Positions 10,387 through 20,979 of a DNA stretch of 64,000 nt are shown in pieces. This DNA is from Trichopria drosophilae. Taxonomy: Eukaryota > Arthropoda > Insecta > Hymenoptera > Diapriidae. The notes beneath the pieces were generated by a model. That model had not been told where the DNA came from, made no database searches, and saw only the letters and a program-made list of their open reading frames with translations. The position numbers and the translations under genes are program-made. How positions within the stretch are numbered: the first letter of the stretch is position 1; each line of letters opens with the position of its first letter. The stretch lies in assembly GCA_030407085.1 (NCBI GenBank), contig CM059582.1, positions 15,605,501 through 15,669,500 of the forward strand, read 5' to 3'.

Positions 10387-10628
10387 CAGTAGGACCTCTC
10401 TTATTCGAACCTCTCTTATTCTAACTGCCTTTCTTATTCTAATTGTCCAGCCTCTCTTATTCTAATCGTTCCCCCACAAGTCTTCTCCCACTATCACACG
10501 AAAAGTCAACGAAAAATATTGTCCACGAATCACAAGCTCGCAAGCAAAGTAAGTGGGGGTAATTAGAATAAGAGAGGTCGGCGCCATCTTGAAAAACTTT
10601 ACTAATTAGAATAAGAGAGGTCCTACTG
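10387..10628. mobile_element. CAGTAG-ended MITE, family A copy 3
   Basis: A full-length 242-bp copy with TIRs CAGTAGGACCTCTCTTATTC and its inverse, flanked by TA on both sides (10385-10386 and 10629-10630). It carries GCGCCATCTTG at 10581-10591, the reverse of a YY1-type core. Its core is nearly the reverse complement of copy 2, 454 bp upstream, so the two copies can pair as a long hairpin in the intron transcript. Open frames crossing it are shadows. Confidence 0.85.
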
Positions 10629-11286
10629 TAGTTGACTAATTTGAGCATTTTTAATCGATTATTTATCGAGATATGTAAAAAAGTATCTAAATTTCTTGCT
10701 CAACAGTTTTCAGGGTTTTCAAGGAATATCTTTTTTGATTCAGTGTGCGTAAAGTACTACTTTCCACATTTTTTACATTTTTCAATCGCACTTTACACAC
10801 ACTTGAATAAAAAACACATGTGCGAAAACTACTATTACACACCCGCACCCCGTTATCGAAAACTACTATTTCCTTATATGCACTGTTACAAATATTACAC
10901 TATTGAATTTTACACATTAGTTTGTCAATGAATGCTATAGTTTGAAAAAAAATGTAATATTTTTTTGACATTTTTGTCAAAATTTCAGTAAAGCCTTTAA
11001 TAAAACTTAGTTATGGTTTAACAAATGTGTGGCAGAGCTCCTCTTTTAATAAATAATTACTGTTTTTGAAGTTAATAATATACAAAATATTTAATATTTA
11101 TTCAGTTCTATTACAAAATTTGTACAATGATACTGAACGAACAAATAAATACATTCAAAATTGGTATTATCAGTCATTATCAAATGTTATTAAGTTGTTT
11201 GTAGATGAAACTGGTAATGTCTTCCAAAAACCTTCAAAAACTGTAAGTGAGCACATCATTTGAACTTAACTTCTAATCATTAGAAA

Positions 11287-12070
11287 AACAAATGGATTCT
11301 TAGACACGGATTGGTTACAGAAAGAGACATGGTCGGGAAGATATTTATATTTTCTTTCCCACCATCCCTTGCAATATAAAAAAAAGTGTGATTTTTGGTT
11401 TATGTGACAGCGATTAATCTTTCGGAAATTAAATTTAGGCAAAAAAATTTAAATTTGGTAAGAAAAACTTTAATGGAAAATGGTTATCCGATTCAACTAA
11501 TCAATGAATGTATAACCAAAAAAATCCATGAATTTTACAACAATGTAGAAAACAACAAACATCGTCAACCAGCAGTTATTATTAAAACATTGTCTGTACC
11601 CTATGTAGAGGGAATAACAGAAAAACTACAAAAGAGATTAAAAAAAGAGAACATACGTTCCCAAACCTATATTTAATAATATTGGAAAAATAAAACCAAA
11701 TAAAGACAGATTACCAATATTAAAAACGTCTAATGTGGTGTACCAAATACCTTGTACCCACTGTAACAAAAGTTATATAGGACAAACAGAACGCCGATTA
11801 GAAACTAGAATAAGAAAGCATAAAAACAATATAAATGGAGATGAGAACAAATATACGGGATTAACTCTTCACAGGATTGAGACAGGTCATAATTTTAATT
11901 ATGAAAACGTTAAAATCCTTGCGATTGAAAGAAACAGCACAAAAAGAAAAGAAATTGAAAACTATTTTATTAAACAAAATAAAAATATCACGGTCAATAT
12001 TAGATTCGAAACTTCTAGTTTGCCGGAGGTATATGATACTTTACTTAATACACCCACATCTAAACTGTGA
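11287..12070 (+). pseudogene. Penelope-like element relic: RT C-terminus, linker and GIY-YIG endonuclease
   Basis: At 11289-11402 one frame reads TDWLQKETWSGRYLYFLSHH then PLQYKK, the signature at the C-terminal end of Penelope-like reverse transcriptases. A frameshift in a poly-A run moves to the frame at 11395-11676 (NLVRKTLMENGYP ... LSVPYVEGITEKLQKRLKKE), the usual RT-to-endonuclease linker. A further break leads to 11735-12070, a GIY-YIG endonuclease: VYQIPCTHCNKSYIGQTERR, then RIRKHKNN, a conserved histidine segment (HRIETGHNFNYENV), and the C-terminal PEVYDTLL. Catalytic Tyr, Arg and the helix Glu appear retained in the endonuclease portion. Two frame breaks and absence of the RT palm make it inactive. 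It lies in the intron of the three-exon gene, same strand. Confidence 0.9.
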
Positions 12071-12250
12071 TTATTAGTGTCGAACTTTCAATATAGAGGA
12101 AATCTACGAAATTTGTTTCCTGCATACATTATGGCTGTTAATCTAATCTTAAGGCAAAGTCAATTCTTGAATCCCTCCGCATAACTCTGAATTATTTTAC
12201 GAAAGTACGCATTATTCAACATCTATAATGCTTTTGAGCGGCCGGATGGA

Positions 12251-12445
12251 GCCTTTCTTATTCTAATTGTCCAGCCTCTCTTATTCTAATTGTTCCCCCA
12301 CAAGTTGTTCTTCTCTTCAACAACTTCTCCCACTATCACACGAAAAGTCAACGAAACATATTGTCCACGAATCACAAACTCGCAAGCAAAGTAAGTGGGG
12401 GTAAGGGGAAAATTAGAATAAGAGAGGTCGGCGCCATCTTGAATT
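12251..12445. mobile_element. CAGTAG-ended MITE, family A copy 4 (both ends lost)
   Basis: Matches the body of copy 3 (ccagcctctcttattctaat, cactatcacacgaaaagtc, GGTCGGCGCCATCTTG) but lacks the terminal CAGTAGGACC on both sides. A short extra segment at about 12301-12325 (gttgttc...aacaac) makes a small palindrome absent from the other copies. It starts about 180 bp after the Penelope-like relic. Confidence 0.75.
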
Positions 12446-13259
12446 TTTCTCCATTCATTACGGCAGAATAGTAGTTAGCAGATCAATTAAAAATTTGTTC
12501 AATTCAACCTTCAATTCAATAAATACTTGCAATAAATTTATCAACATTGAATGTCCAATCGAATAAAACATTTATAATTTTATTACTTCAGACAGTTAGT
12601 GAATATTTACAAAGTAACAGGTTATAATTATATATAATCCATTTTTTCCCGGGTTATCTAAATAGAATTAATAAAATTGGATTATTAGGAATATAATTAT
12701 ATTAAAAGTAACATTTAATACACCTTAAATAAATTTTTTTTTAAAACGTATGCGTAAAAACGAACTTATGTATTTTACATCTTCTTTGCAATGGATCTTT
12801 TAAACTTTAGTGTCCACCTAATATATTGACATCTTTATTTACCAAATTTAGCTCATATTCACAAACGTTTTGACATAAAAATATTTCAAATTTGCGAGGG
12901 AAATTGCTGGCCATCTAAAAGTTAACTTATGTCTGAGAATCGTTAAAAACATTGCATACTTGTTTTGCACATGCATAATATTATTTTTATCAACTCTTGA
13001 TAACTCCTGCGTAACTTTTGTCAGTTAAACGGACGTACGAACTTAGTATCTGACATTCCTTCAAGTTGTCTAACTGTAAAATCAGTAGGGTGTCCTCATG
13101 CGAATGTTTTTGGTTTTTATAGTGAGATATTTATTATTTATATAGTAAAAACATAGAAGCACACAAGAATATCATTCTTTTATGAATCCTAACGATTATG
13201 GCTGATTATACCGGAATCGCTTATTTCGAGAGGTATTCTTTGTAATGGGAGCACGACTT

Positions 13260-13640
13260 GATATCTTTGGACATAAAAACTTAGACAAAATAACTTTTAC
13301 AACAAAAACTTCCAAAATAATAACTTTGTAAAAAATAACTTTTCAAAAAAATAATATGTAAAATAACTTTTTGCAAAAACTTTGGGTATAATTTATTGAA
13401 ATTCAAATTTGCATTCAATTATACTTATTAGAATAAGAATTTATTGATTTGTTTGTTGTGTTGTGGTATGTGTATCGTTAGGTTAGGTTAGACTAGGTTA
13501 GGTTAGGTTAGGTTAGGTTAGGTTATAACCTATAGGTAAGGTTAGGTTATAGCCTTGTATTTGAATTTGAAAATATAATATGGTTGTCAAAAGTTTTTTT
13601 TTTTACAAAAGTTTTTCTGTCGGAAATTATTTTTAAAAAA
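13260..13640. repeat. Imperfect inverted repeat flanking a TTAGG tract
   Basis: The left side (13270-13370) repeats words such as gacaaaataactttt and aaaaacttcc. The right side (13585-13640) holds their approximate inverse (caaaagtttttt, ggaaattatttttaaaaa). The match is weak by eye and the AT bias makes false similarity easy. If real, this is a fold-back element carrying the TTAGG tract. Confidence 0.3.
13477..13552 (+). repeat. (TTAGG)n interstitial telomere-like tract
   Basis: About ten near-perfect TTAGG/GGTTA units occur at 13477-13525 with one variant unit (gacta), followed by two more units near 13538-13548. TTAGG is the standard arthropod telomere repeat. The tract is inside an intron of a coding gene, so it is interstitial, not a chromosome end. 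It could derive from double-strand-break repair or from spread of a repeat carrying the word. Confidence 0.85.
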
Positions 13641-13937
13641 TTTATTTTGTGTATGAAATATTAGTTTTATAGTATATGTACCATAAGTTAACTAAATTCT
13701 TATGAATTTTATTTGTAAAATATAAAAAATTGTAGCTAAAGTGAATCGAAATACTTCTTTTGAACATAAGTTAACTTACCAATTTCATTAACGAGACAAT
13801 AAATACACATTACAACATTTTTAAATCTGTTGTGCAAATAAATCCTATGATTAATTGTTTTACTTAAATAAGTGTCATAAAAATTGTTAAAATAAGTTCA
13901 AATTTTTTTTTATTACTCATAATTTTGTATCTTTTAG

Positions 13938-14139
13938 CGCACTGCTGTTTCTGATTGTCGCTTGTGAAAGAACACATCCGAGACAGAATATTACTCCAGG
14001 TTTAGACGAACTTGTAATAGAAGATAATATCACAAATGGAGAAAGCACAAAAACACAATTGGAAAAGGAGACTAAAGAAGCGCCAGATATTACAATTCGC
14101 TCCACCGTGGAGACGGATAGTAATACTGAATATATTAAG
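13938..14139 (+). CDS. Coding exon 2 of the unidentified secreted or membrane protein
   Basis: The acceptor cttttag precedes 13938. The first base completes the Ser codon split from exon 1, followed by 67 codons in frame to the donor AAG|gtattc. The start, ALLFLIVACERTHPR, ends the hydrophobic leader. The remainder is hydrophilic, rich in Glu, Asp and Thr, with two N-glycosylation sequons (QNIT, DNIT) and no cysteine after the leader. That composition suggests a luminal or extracellular stalk. Two minus-strand frames over this exon are shadows. A short intron (81 bp, 14140-14220) separates it from exon 3. The product is not recognised, and a signal anchor is as likely as a cleaved signal peptide. 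Confidence 0.75.
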
Positions 14140-14220
14140 GTATTCAGATTTATCAATATAAAATTTTGCAATAAATTGTTTATAAACGAAAATGTCCTTA
14201 AATATTAAAATTAATTTTAG

Positions 14221-14345
14221 AACGCCCACATATCGCATACAGAAAATTTAGAAGCATCAGATGCCGTTCAAGTGAAACCGAAGAAAGATGAGGAAGCTAA
14301 GACATTAGAAGAAAACTTGACGCAGCAACCAAATCTTTCTCACGA
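14221..14345 (+). CDS. Coding exon 3 of the unidentified secreted or membrane protein
   Basis: It starts after ttaattttag and ends at a strong donor, GA|gtaagt. It has 41 codons plus two bases, in phase with exon 2. The peptide (NAHISHTENLEASDAVQVKP, then KKDEEAKTLEENLTQQPNLS) is again polar and acidic with two more sequons (NLT, NLS). Together the three exons give 128 codons with no stop, and the donor shows that the gene continues. No matching next exon (phase 2) was found in the following sequence, so the next intron is probably long. The low-complexity acidic composition makes family assignment by eye impossible. Confidence 0.75.
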
Positions 14346-14859
14346 GTAAGTAATTTTCATAATAAAGAATAAAAATCCAAGATATTTTTTACGTAATATG
14401 AAGTATTAATGATTGAAATAAATAATTAGTAATTAAGGATACATAAGGAAATTATTATGTCATAAGTATTTTTATGGCTTGAATAAAGGTATTGTAAACG
14501 TGGTAATTTCATTGTTCTAAAAGTATGACGTTGCATATTTCTTAACACAATTGCAAGTAAGTCAGGACAGAATTGTTAGCCTTGATATGCATCCGACAAT
14601 TTGCCGTTTATATTCGAAAGCGAAACGTTTACAGTAGCATCAATAGTAAAGCGCAATTGGCGCCACGGGCACATGTGTTAGGATGACGCAATTATATCGC
14701 AAGTTAGCAGTTTGTAGCGTGGAATCTGGAGTAAATACTGAATGAAGAAGTCGTCAACACGTGACGTCGATTAGCCTTGACTAAACACAGGAAATGACAT
14801 TTGTTCCAACAAATTCTACTTTCCTAAAACCCAGATTACTCTTTCACCATCGTAAAACG
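14346..14859. other. Noncoding, start of intron 3
   Basis: Follows the exon 3 donor. A slightly GC-richer stretch at about 14640-14770 (ggcgccacgggc and nearby) might be regulatory. No exon seen. Confidence 0.4.
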
Positions 14860-17800
14860 AGAGATTCAATCGGCCATTTTGAATTTTACAAAATTATAGG
14901 GAATCGTTTTGTCACCATATTAGATCCGCCATTTTGAATCATTGAAAGAATACTCCGCCATTTTGTAATACAATAAATTTCAACAATAATTTTAGTCGGT
15001 ATATTTGCAATGGTCATTTACAAGGGGTAAACAATTAACAGAGTTCTCGATGACGAATGTGCAAAAGACGATTGACGATCTGGATGCGAGAAAAGTAATA
15101 CGTAATTGCTTCTATTTTGATGTGGGTAATGTGATACCTACCTACTTTGTGGTGCCAATCTGCGGTACGTTGAAAACGGGGACGGCGGTCAGGTAATTTG
15201 AGTCTTGTCGCCAAGGTAAAAATTTCCTGCAGGTGAATTTCCACGTAATTCTTTTTGGAATTGATCGTTCCGAATTCGTCGCTTATCTATCAAAAGATCC
15301 TGACAGCGCAATTTGTCAAAGTCTCCTTGGATTACCTTTCATGCTGTTCACCTTTTGTTATTCAGCATCGCGAATAGCTTCGCCGAAACTTTCCAGACAT
15401 TCATTACAGTAATGGAGGTCGCTGGAAAAATAATGTTCATGTACCTGATGATATACTATAAGGTCGGTTTATCCTCGTAATGAAAAGATTTTTTTTATAT
15501 AAAATTTCTGAACGTTTATTGCACCGTGCGAATGATACGCATCTTTTTTGAGAATACAAAATGGCGCATCCATCTTTTCAATTGAAGCAGTTATTTGTTA
15601 TTTATGGTATGTACTCTATGATTAATCATAGGAATGACCTATAAGGCACATATTAGCAATTAAACATTATTATAAACAAAAAAAGGAATAAATGACATAT
15701 TTTGTTATTTTCTAATTTATTGAATGATTCTTTCGGTTTAATCGTCATCACTGATTGAAATGGTTTTTCGGACATTGAAAAATGACGAATTTGTTAAAAA
15801 TGTTCGTTTTTGCTTGAAACTTTTCGAAGGTTTTCGGGGGCGCTCATTACGAACTGAAATCCGCTTTAGAAAATTCAAAATGGCGGATCATATATGGTGG
15901 ATTAATTTCTTCAGAACGGATCTATTTTTTTTGAAATTTGATTCTCGAGGGATTTAGGGTTTATTGATACTGAATTTGAAATCCGTTTTTACAAATTTAA
16001 AATGGCGGATACAATGTGGTGGACGAAATTAACAAAAGTTGCGCAATCTTGTTCTACTCAGGGGTTTTTGGCGCCAAGGGTGATTTACTTAGAGTTATTT
16101 TGAGACGATTATTATGGTAAAAATGAACATTTTTTCATTAAAAATGGCCGAAATAACCAGGCAGGTGAGTACATAAAAGTACAATAGAAAACATCTCTTG
16201 GAACTTTTAATAAGTCAGGTTACAAATTTGAATTTACTATTTAAAAAACTGAAGGGGTTTAAACGAAAATGTAATATAAAAAAATATAACGTTTTTATTA
16301 TATCGTAACCATAATAAAAGGTGGCATGACCATCTGCCTTATAACAAATCATGTTGCGTGTTTATGAAACTCAGGTAAGGCGTTTTTAAAGATGGAGGCA
16401 TAAATTAATAAAACTGATATTTTTATTTACTTTTGTATTCTAATTGATACTTAAAGAGAATTGAATTGTGAACATCGGAAAATCTTTTGCTCTTTAAGCC
16501 GCCAATTAAAAAATGTTTTAATTTGAGAAATATCCGGCCAAAAAGCATGTAAAACTCACTTTGGAACGTTTGATTGCAAATCATGCTAATGGAATTCCGA
16601 ATACAAAATGGCGGATCTTGTACAACTATGAAACCCACTTTACCGCAACAAGTGATTTTAGATATCTTGAAAGCATCCACATGCAGATTTTCAGTCCACT
16701 GAATCTTATTTTAATCTCGAAATCTTAAAATTCAAAATGGTGGGTCCCAAATGGCGGACATTATATCGTAATTAAACCTATTTTAACACAATGTTTTCCA
16801 AGAGCACACTAGAAAGGTAGTTGCAATGGAGTTGGAGCGATTGTAAAGATTCGATGAAGGTTCAATATCCGCCATTTTGAATTTTAAAATGTCGAAATTA
16901 TAATAATATCAAATGGTCCCTAAAAGCCTTATAGTGGTATTTAAAATGATTTTAAACCATTTGTTGCGATAAAATTGGTGGTGGCATAATGTTACCCATT
17001 TTGGATCCGCTATTTTGTATACGGAATCCATTAGCAGTCGCCAGAATAAGTCTCAAAATTAGTTGTACATGCTTTTTGGATGTACATTTCTTAAATTAGA
17101 ATATTTTACTAACGTTCTGGTTGAATTTTCCATGAAAACGTGGATTTCAGGCGGCATATTTTATGCCCCATATTGGATTTTGTAAAAGGCCAGAACTCTT
17201 TTGTTCGGCTGGTTAAGCGCTTTCAAAAAAGTGGCGTTCTGAAAAATCTTTTTTCAAATTAGAATATATAGATATATTTCGTTTGAAAAAATTGTACCAT
17301 CGGACAACAATAAGACCAATTTTTATGCTATAGTTTTTAAGTGTACTCTGAGGTTTTTTTTTGTACAACCAATCAATTTTTTAAAATGAGCACCGAAATA
17401 TAAATAACACATGAAAGTTTTTATTTTTATAACAAAGACTCTTACATTTAAATAAAAATTACATTTTTTTTATGAAAACGTTGGTAAATCTTTTTGAAAT
17501 TGTAGAATGATTACTGAGGCATAATTTCAAAATTAAATATGGATGATTTACAATGGCGGTTTTAAATGAAAAAATTTATAAAATATCGGATCTCAATGTG
17601 TTTTTTTTTTTTAAAGTAGCTAGAAATAATGATTATACGCGTTTATTTTTTATCATGAATTTGTTGTTAGAATATCAAAATTCAAAATGGCGGTGCCATA
17701 ATATGACACAAGCACATTCAAAAATACATCCGCTTTGAATAAAAACTCATAAAATTGAGTAGTTACATTTATTTTGGTGCAATAATTACGAACGTGAGAT

Positions 17801-18169
17801 CGTTATGTTAAACTTCAAAATGGCTGCTCAATATGGCGAACGCATCTTTACACATATATCCGTTCGTGATAAAATGTACAAAATTGAATAGTTATATTTG
17901 CTTAGGGTCTTTGATTACGAATCTGAGATTGTCATTTTAGATTCAAAATGGCGGCTCAAATATGACGGACAATGTCTATGGGACTTAAATAGTTATACAA
18001 AAGATATGCAAAACTGACTTCGAACGCAAAATCATAATATAAAAATAACATAAAAATGTTCAATGTCATGATCACCTATAGCATTAATAATAAATGAGAT
18101 TCAAGAAATTCAAGAATGGTCTAATAATGACAAAATTATCTTCGGATATTGAATACGCCATTTTGAATA
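14860..18169. repeat. Array of AAAATGGCGG (YY1/Pho-like) motifs in AT-rich DNA
   Basis: The word TTCAAAATGGCGG or a near variant recurs in both orientations at about 14873, 14928, 14956, 15556, 15878, 15998, 16605, 16733, 16750, 16868, 17552, 17682, 17812 and 17941, often with a second ATATGGYGGA-like word 8-15 bases on. AAAATGGCGG matches the core recognised by YY1 and its fly counterpart Pho (GCCAT on the other strand). The flanking DNA shares only the motif and the phrase 'gattacgaatctgagattg', so this looks like a very degraded interspersed repeat. No gene is supported; frames in this stretch (for example at 15005, 15760, 16423 and 17553) lack family features. Confidence 0.55.
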
Positions 18170-18360
18170 TCAAAATTCTCCACTATTTTTCGTAATTAGC
18201 GACCATAAAAATTCTCGAATTTGAGATTCATTTAAATTTATACTGTTTTGGATTTCGATCCGTGCTTTTGGATATTCTACAATTAAATAAACCAATTCTA
18301 TCGTCATTTCTTCACAGTACAAACATTTAAGTCTATTTTGATTATTACAGTGAAGCATTA
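18170..18360 (-). pseudogene. Possible LINE C-terminal (zinc-knuckle) fragment
   Basis: The minus-strand frame reads LKCLYCEEMTIELVYLIVEY then PKARIEI. This resembles the CxxCxxxxETxEHxxxxCPxYxxxR pattern at the C-terminus of many non-LTR retrotransposon polyproteins, with the His and third Cys replaced (Tyr, Val). No reverse transcriptase is next to it. Alternative: chance resemblance in a short frame. Confidence 0.35.
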
Positions 18361-19311
18361 TTGTTTACCGTGCAAAAGGGATGAAGAATGAGAGTCATTA
18401 TAAAAATAATTTATATTTTTGACCACCTGTGTGGATGTTTTTTATTGTAAATATAAATTTAGACCCAGACAGTAAACGAGGAAAGTTTGATGAACCGCGG
18501 TATCCTTTCTGTCAAATTTGGCAAAACTTGGTGTACATCAGCAATTCACTTTTTAAACTCGACGAGAAATAATAATTTATGTTTGCTGTATTTAAGCCAA
18601 GTGTGTTGAAAATTTGGTCATCACGTGACATTGGCTCGATCCACGTGGAGACTGAGATTAAATGATATAATTTTATACATTGGCAACTGTTCATTATTAA
18701 ACTACTATATCACAGGATAATTTGTCGCAAAACGAATTTTACTTGGCTTTTTTTAGTATCCTTTTCAAGATCAATTTATATCTTTGTTGTGAAGAACATT
18801 ACAGACATTTTCAAGGCGTAAAAAAACATCAAAAGTGGGAATAAGCCAAGGTAGAGAATGCCAGGTTTTTAATGTTACAAAAAATAAGGTACGTACTTGC
18901 TTTAGTTAATGCTAAATAATAAAGATTACAAAAGTGATCATACTCATTAAACTAATTTTTAAATAGAAAACCAATAGGAACTATTAGGTATATAGTGAGA
19001 TATATAGTCGGTTATTATTATTAATAATATTTAGAATACTGAACAAAATTATGTTAATTGAAATAAACAGTTATTTCAATAGTCGCAAGGAAATATTTAC
19101 TTGAAATAAGAAACTATAGTCTGAAACTAAGCATTTAATAAAAACATTTGTTAAACAGTAAAATTTTTCATTGAAAAACTTAAATTGAATGTTATTTATT
19201 TGTTGACTACGTACTTTCATGTTAAAGAGTACTGAATTCTGTTCAAAATAAAACAAATCATTCCGCAACGATAAAAATTGACGAAATTATGGTCAGTTAC
19301 ATTTTGGACGT
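18361..19311. other. AT-rich noncoding stretch
   Basis: No coding region, RNA gene or repeat unit recognised. Short frames at 18512-18694 and 19071-19268 (both minus) are low-complexity and unsupported. Confidence 0.5.
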
Positions 19312-19359
19312 AGAAGGCCCCTGAAGTATATTTACCTGGGAGCTATTCAGGGGCCTTCT
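19312..19359. repeat. GC-rich 14-bp perfect hairpin
   Basis: AGAAGGCCCCTGAA (19312-19325) is followed after 20 bases by its exact inverse TTCAGGGGCCTTCT (19346-19359). It is a GC-rich island in AT-rich DNA. The stem is too short for a typical pre-miRNA. It could be a structured RNA element or the palindromic remnant of a small MITE. No gene ends here, so a terminator role is not supported. Confidence 0.6.
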
Positions 19360-20440
19360 TTTTCGACATCTTTTTTAAAGCCATTTTTAATACATTAAAC
19401 CTTTTCATCTCATGCTTTTTTCAATATTATCACTTTCTCCGTAAGTTATAATAATTTTCTGTGATTTTTTGAACTTCAAGTTGACGGACCGAAAGTGTTA
19501 AATTAAAAATTAAATTAGAAATTCCACTCAAATGATGTTTTAATTACATGTGCGATGGTAATATTGTAAGTATCAGCAAATTTTCTATAAGTTCTTTAAA
19601 AAAATATTTCATTTTTATAATTTGTACGACGTAATTTGCTTTTGATACTACCTACTCCCGTTCATATTAAATTGTAAAATGCTATCCATAAATTCGATAT
19701 GTTTTTTGTCCGCTATACAATATGGGAGAAACTCGGTTGAAATAATGCGATAACCAACCGTATGTGCAAGTTTCGAGCGATATAATGGTTTTGTTTACAC
19801 TGAATATACAGGTTGCAAGTTATATCCCGAAAATTCAAATTTATGTCGTTGCGTTTCCTATATCCTATTATTTCCCTAGTCGTATATCAAGCTGCCAAAG
19901 CTATCCTATCTTACAAAGCTGTGGCAACCGAGTATTATTATCGTTTATTCAGTACCTGAAATTTACAATATGGGTTTACTTAATTAGTATAGTTAGGTTT
20001 TATTACAACATAAATAATACTTGATCTAGTTAACTTTTATCTGATTAATTATAGTACTGAGATATAGCATCACATTTTTTTAATTTAACCGCCATCTTTT
20101 GACAAGTTAGATATACTAACAAAAAATGTAGAGTATCTTAAGTTGACAATAATCTTGAAATTAATTAGATGTAGTTAAACATGTGCATTAAATCGCTTTA
20201 TAGTGAACAAATAGATGCAATTTCTACAATTCATTATTTTTGTCTAGCTGTAACGTTTCTTCTGAAACTTATTTGTAAACTTCATAAATGTTGAAGTTAT
20301 GTCAGGTAAGATTAGGAAATAGTAAACGGATAATGTTATTTTTTGTAATTTCGTGTTTTACTTTTGTAAAACGGTTCAATTGACTACTTTTTTTTCTCTC
20401 TGGGTATACCGAAAAGCTCATATAGTACTCGGTTTCCCCT
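19360..20440. other. AT-rich noncoding stretch
   Basis: An 86-codon plus-strand frame at 19764-20024 has no recognisable domain. Nothing else seen. Confidence 0.5.
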
Positions 20441-20664
20441 GGATGTTGTCGACAAATCAAAAAGCCGAAAGGTCAACAAACCGACAGTCGAAAAGCCGAC
20501 ACATACAAAAAATGGACACATAGACAAGGGGACAGTCATTTTTTGATGAGTTAGTTTTTTGACTGTTGGCTTTTCGATTGTCGGTTTTTTTGACCGCCGG
20601 CTTTTTGATTGTCGGTTTTTTGACCTGTCGGCTTTTTTATTTGTCGGTTTTACGACTTGCATCT
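20441..20664. mobile_element. Fold-back element with GTCGGTTTTTTGAC-type arms, copy 1
   Basis: The left arm (about 20441-20512) carries repeated words such as AAAAAGCCGA and AACCGACAG. The right arm (about 20545-20660) carries the inverse words (TTTTTGACCGCCGGC, GTCGGTTTTTTGACC) several times. The arms are built from a short repeated unit of about 15-20 bp, giving a multi-register hairpin. Related copies lie at 62459-62572 and partly at 34173-34235. No coding capacity; the 92-codon minus-strand frame here is a product of the repeat. Confidence 0.65.
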
Positions 20665-20979
20665 AAGAAAATTATTCATGCAAAACATACTTATTTTTTC
20701 GATTGGTTTGCTTACATAATAATTGAATAAACGCCTATTACTTGCGAGAATATGCGAAGGTAGCACATCTATTGAGTAATTATGGCAATTTTGGTCGTTT
20801 ACAAATCGTTACTGCGAACTCCACTGTTCTTTCTAAAGAAAGGTTTGTCGTTATTGAATTTCAAAAAACTAAACGAACTCACATGTTCCAGGTAAGATGT
20901 TTTTAATATTTTAACATTTCATTAATTTTAATAGTTTTCTTACTAAACAGTCTTTCGAACGAGTGTTTTGATTTATTAT
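20665..20979. other. Noncoding spacer
   Basis: AT-rich, no gene or repeat recognised. Confidence 0.4.

Larger units (their letters stand above)
8539..13937 (+). other. Intron 1 (5.4 kb) of the three-exon gene
   Basis: Bounded by gtactc at the 5' side and a T-rich tract ending cttttag at the 3' side. It contains family A MITE copies at 9683, 10387 and 12251, a Penelope-like relic at 11287-12070 and a TTAGG tract near 13477, all listed separately. The sequence between them (8540-9680, 9933-10386, 10629-11286, 12446-13259 and 13641-13937) is plain AT-rich DNA in which nothing further was recognised. Confidence 0.65.

Noticed and set aside
13477..13552. TTAGG tract as a chromosome end
   Set aside because: It is short, contains variant units and is flanked on both sides by exons of one gene, so it is interstitial.
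13917..14238. Two minus-strand frames of 84 and 78 codons
   Set aside because: Shadows of coding exons 2 and 3, which are supported by matching splice phases on the plus strand.
15005..15411. Plus-strand frame at 15005-15196 and a second stop-free stretch at about 15232-15411 after a ctgcag acceptor-like site
   Set aside because: Composition is somewhat gene-like, but the frames do not join, the phase does not fit exon 3, and no family was recognised. Spliced reads would be needed.
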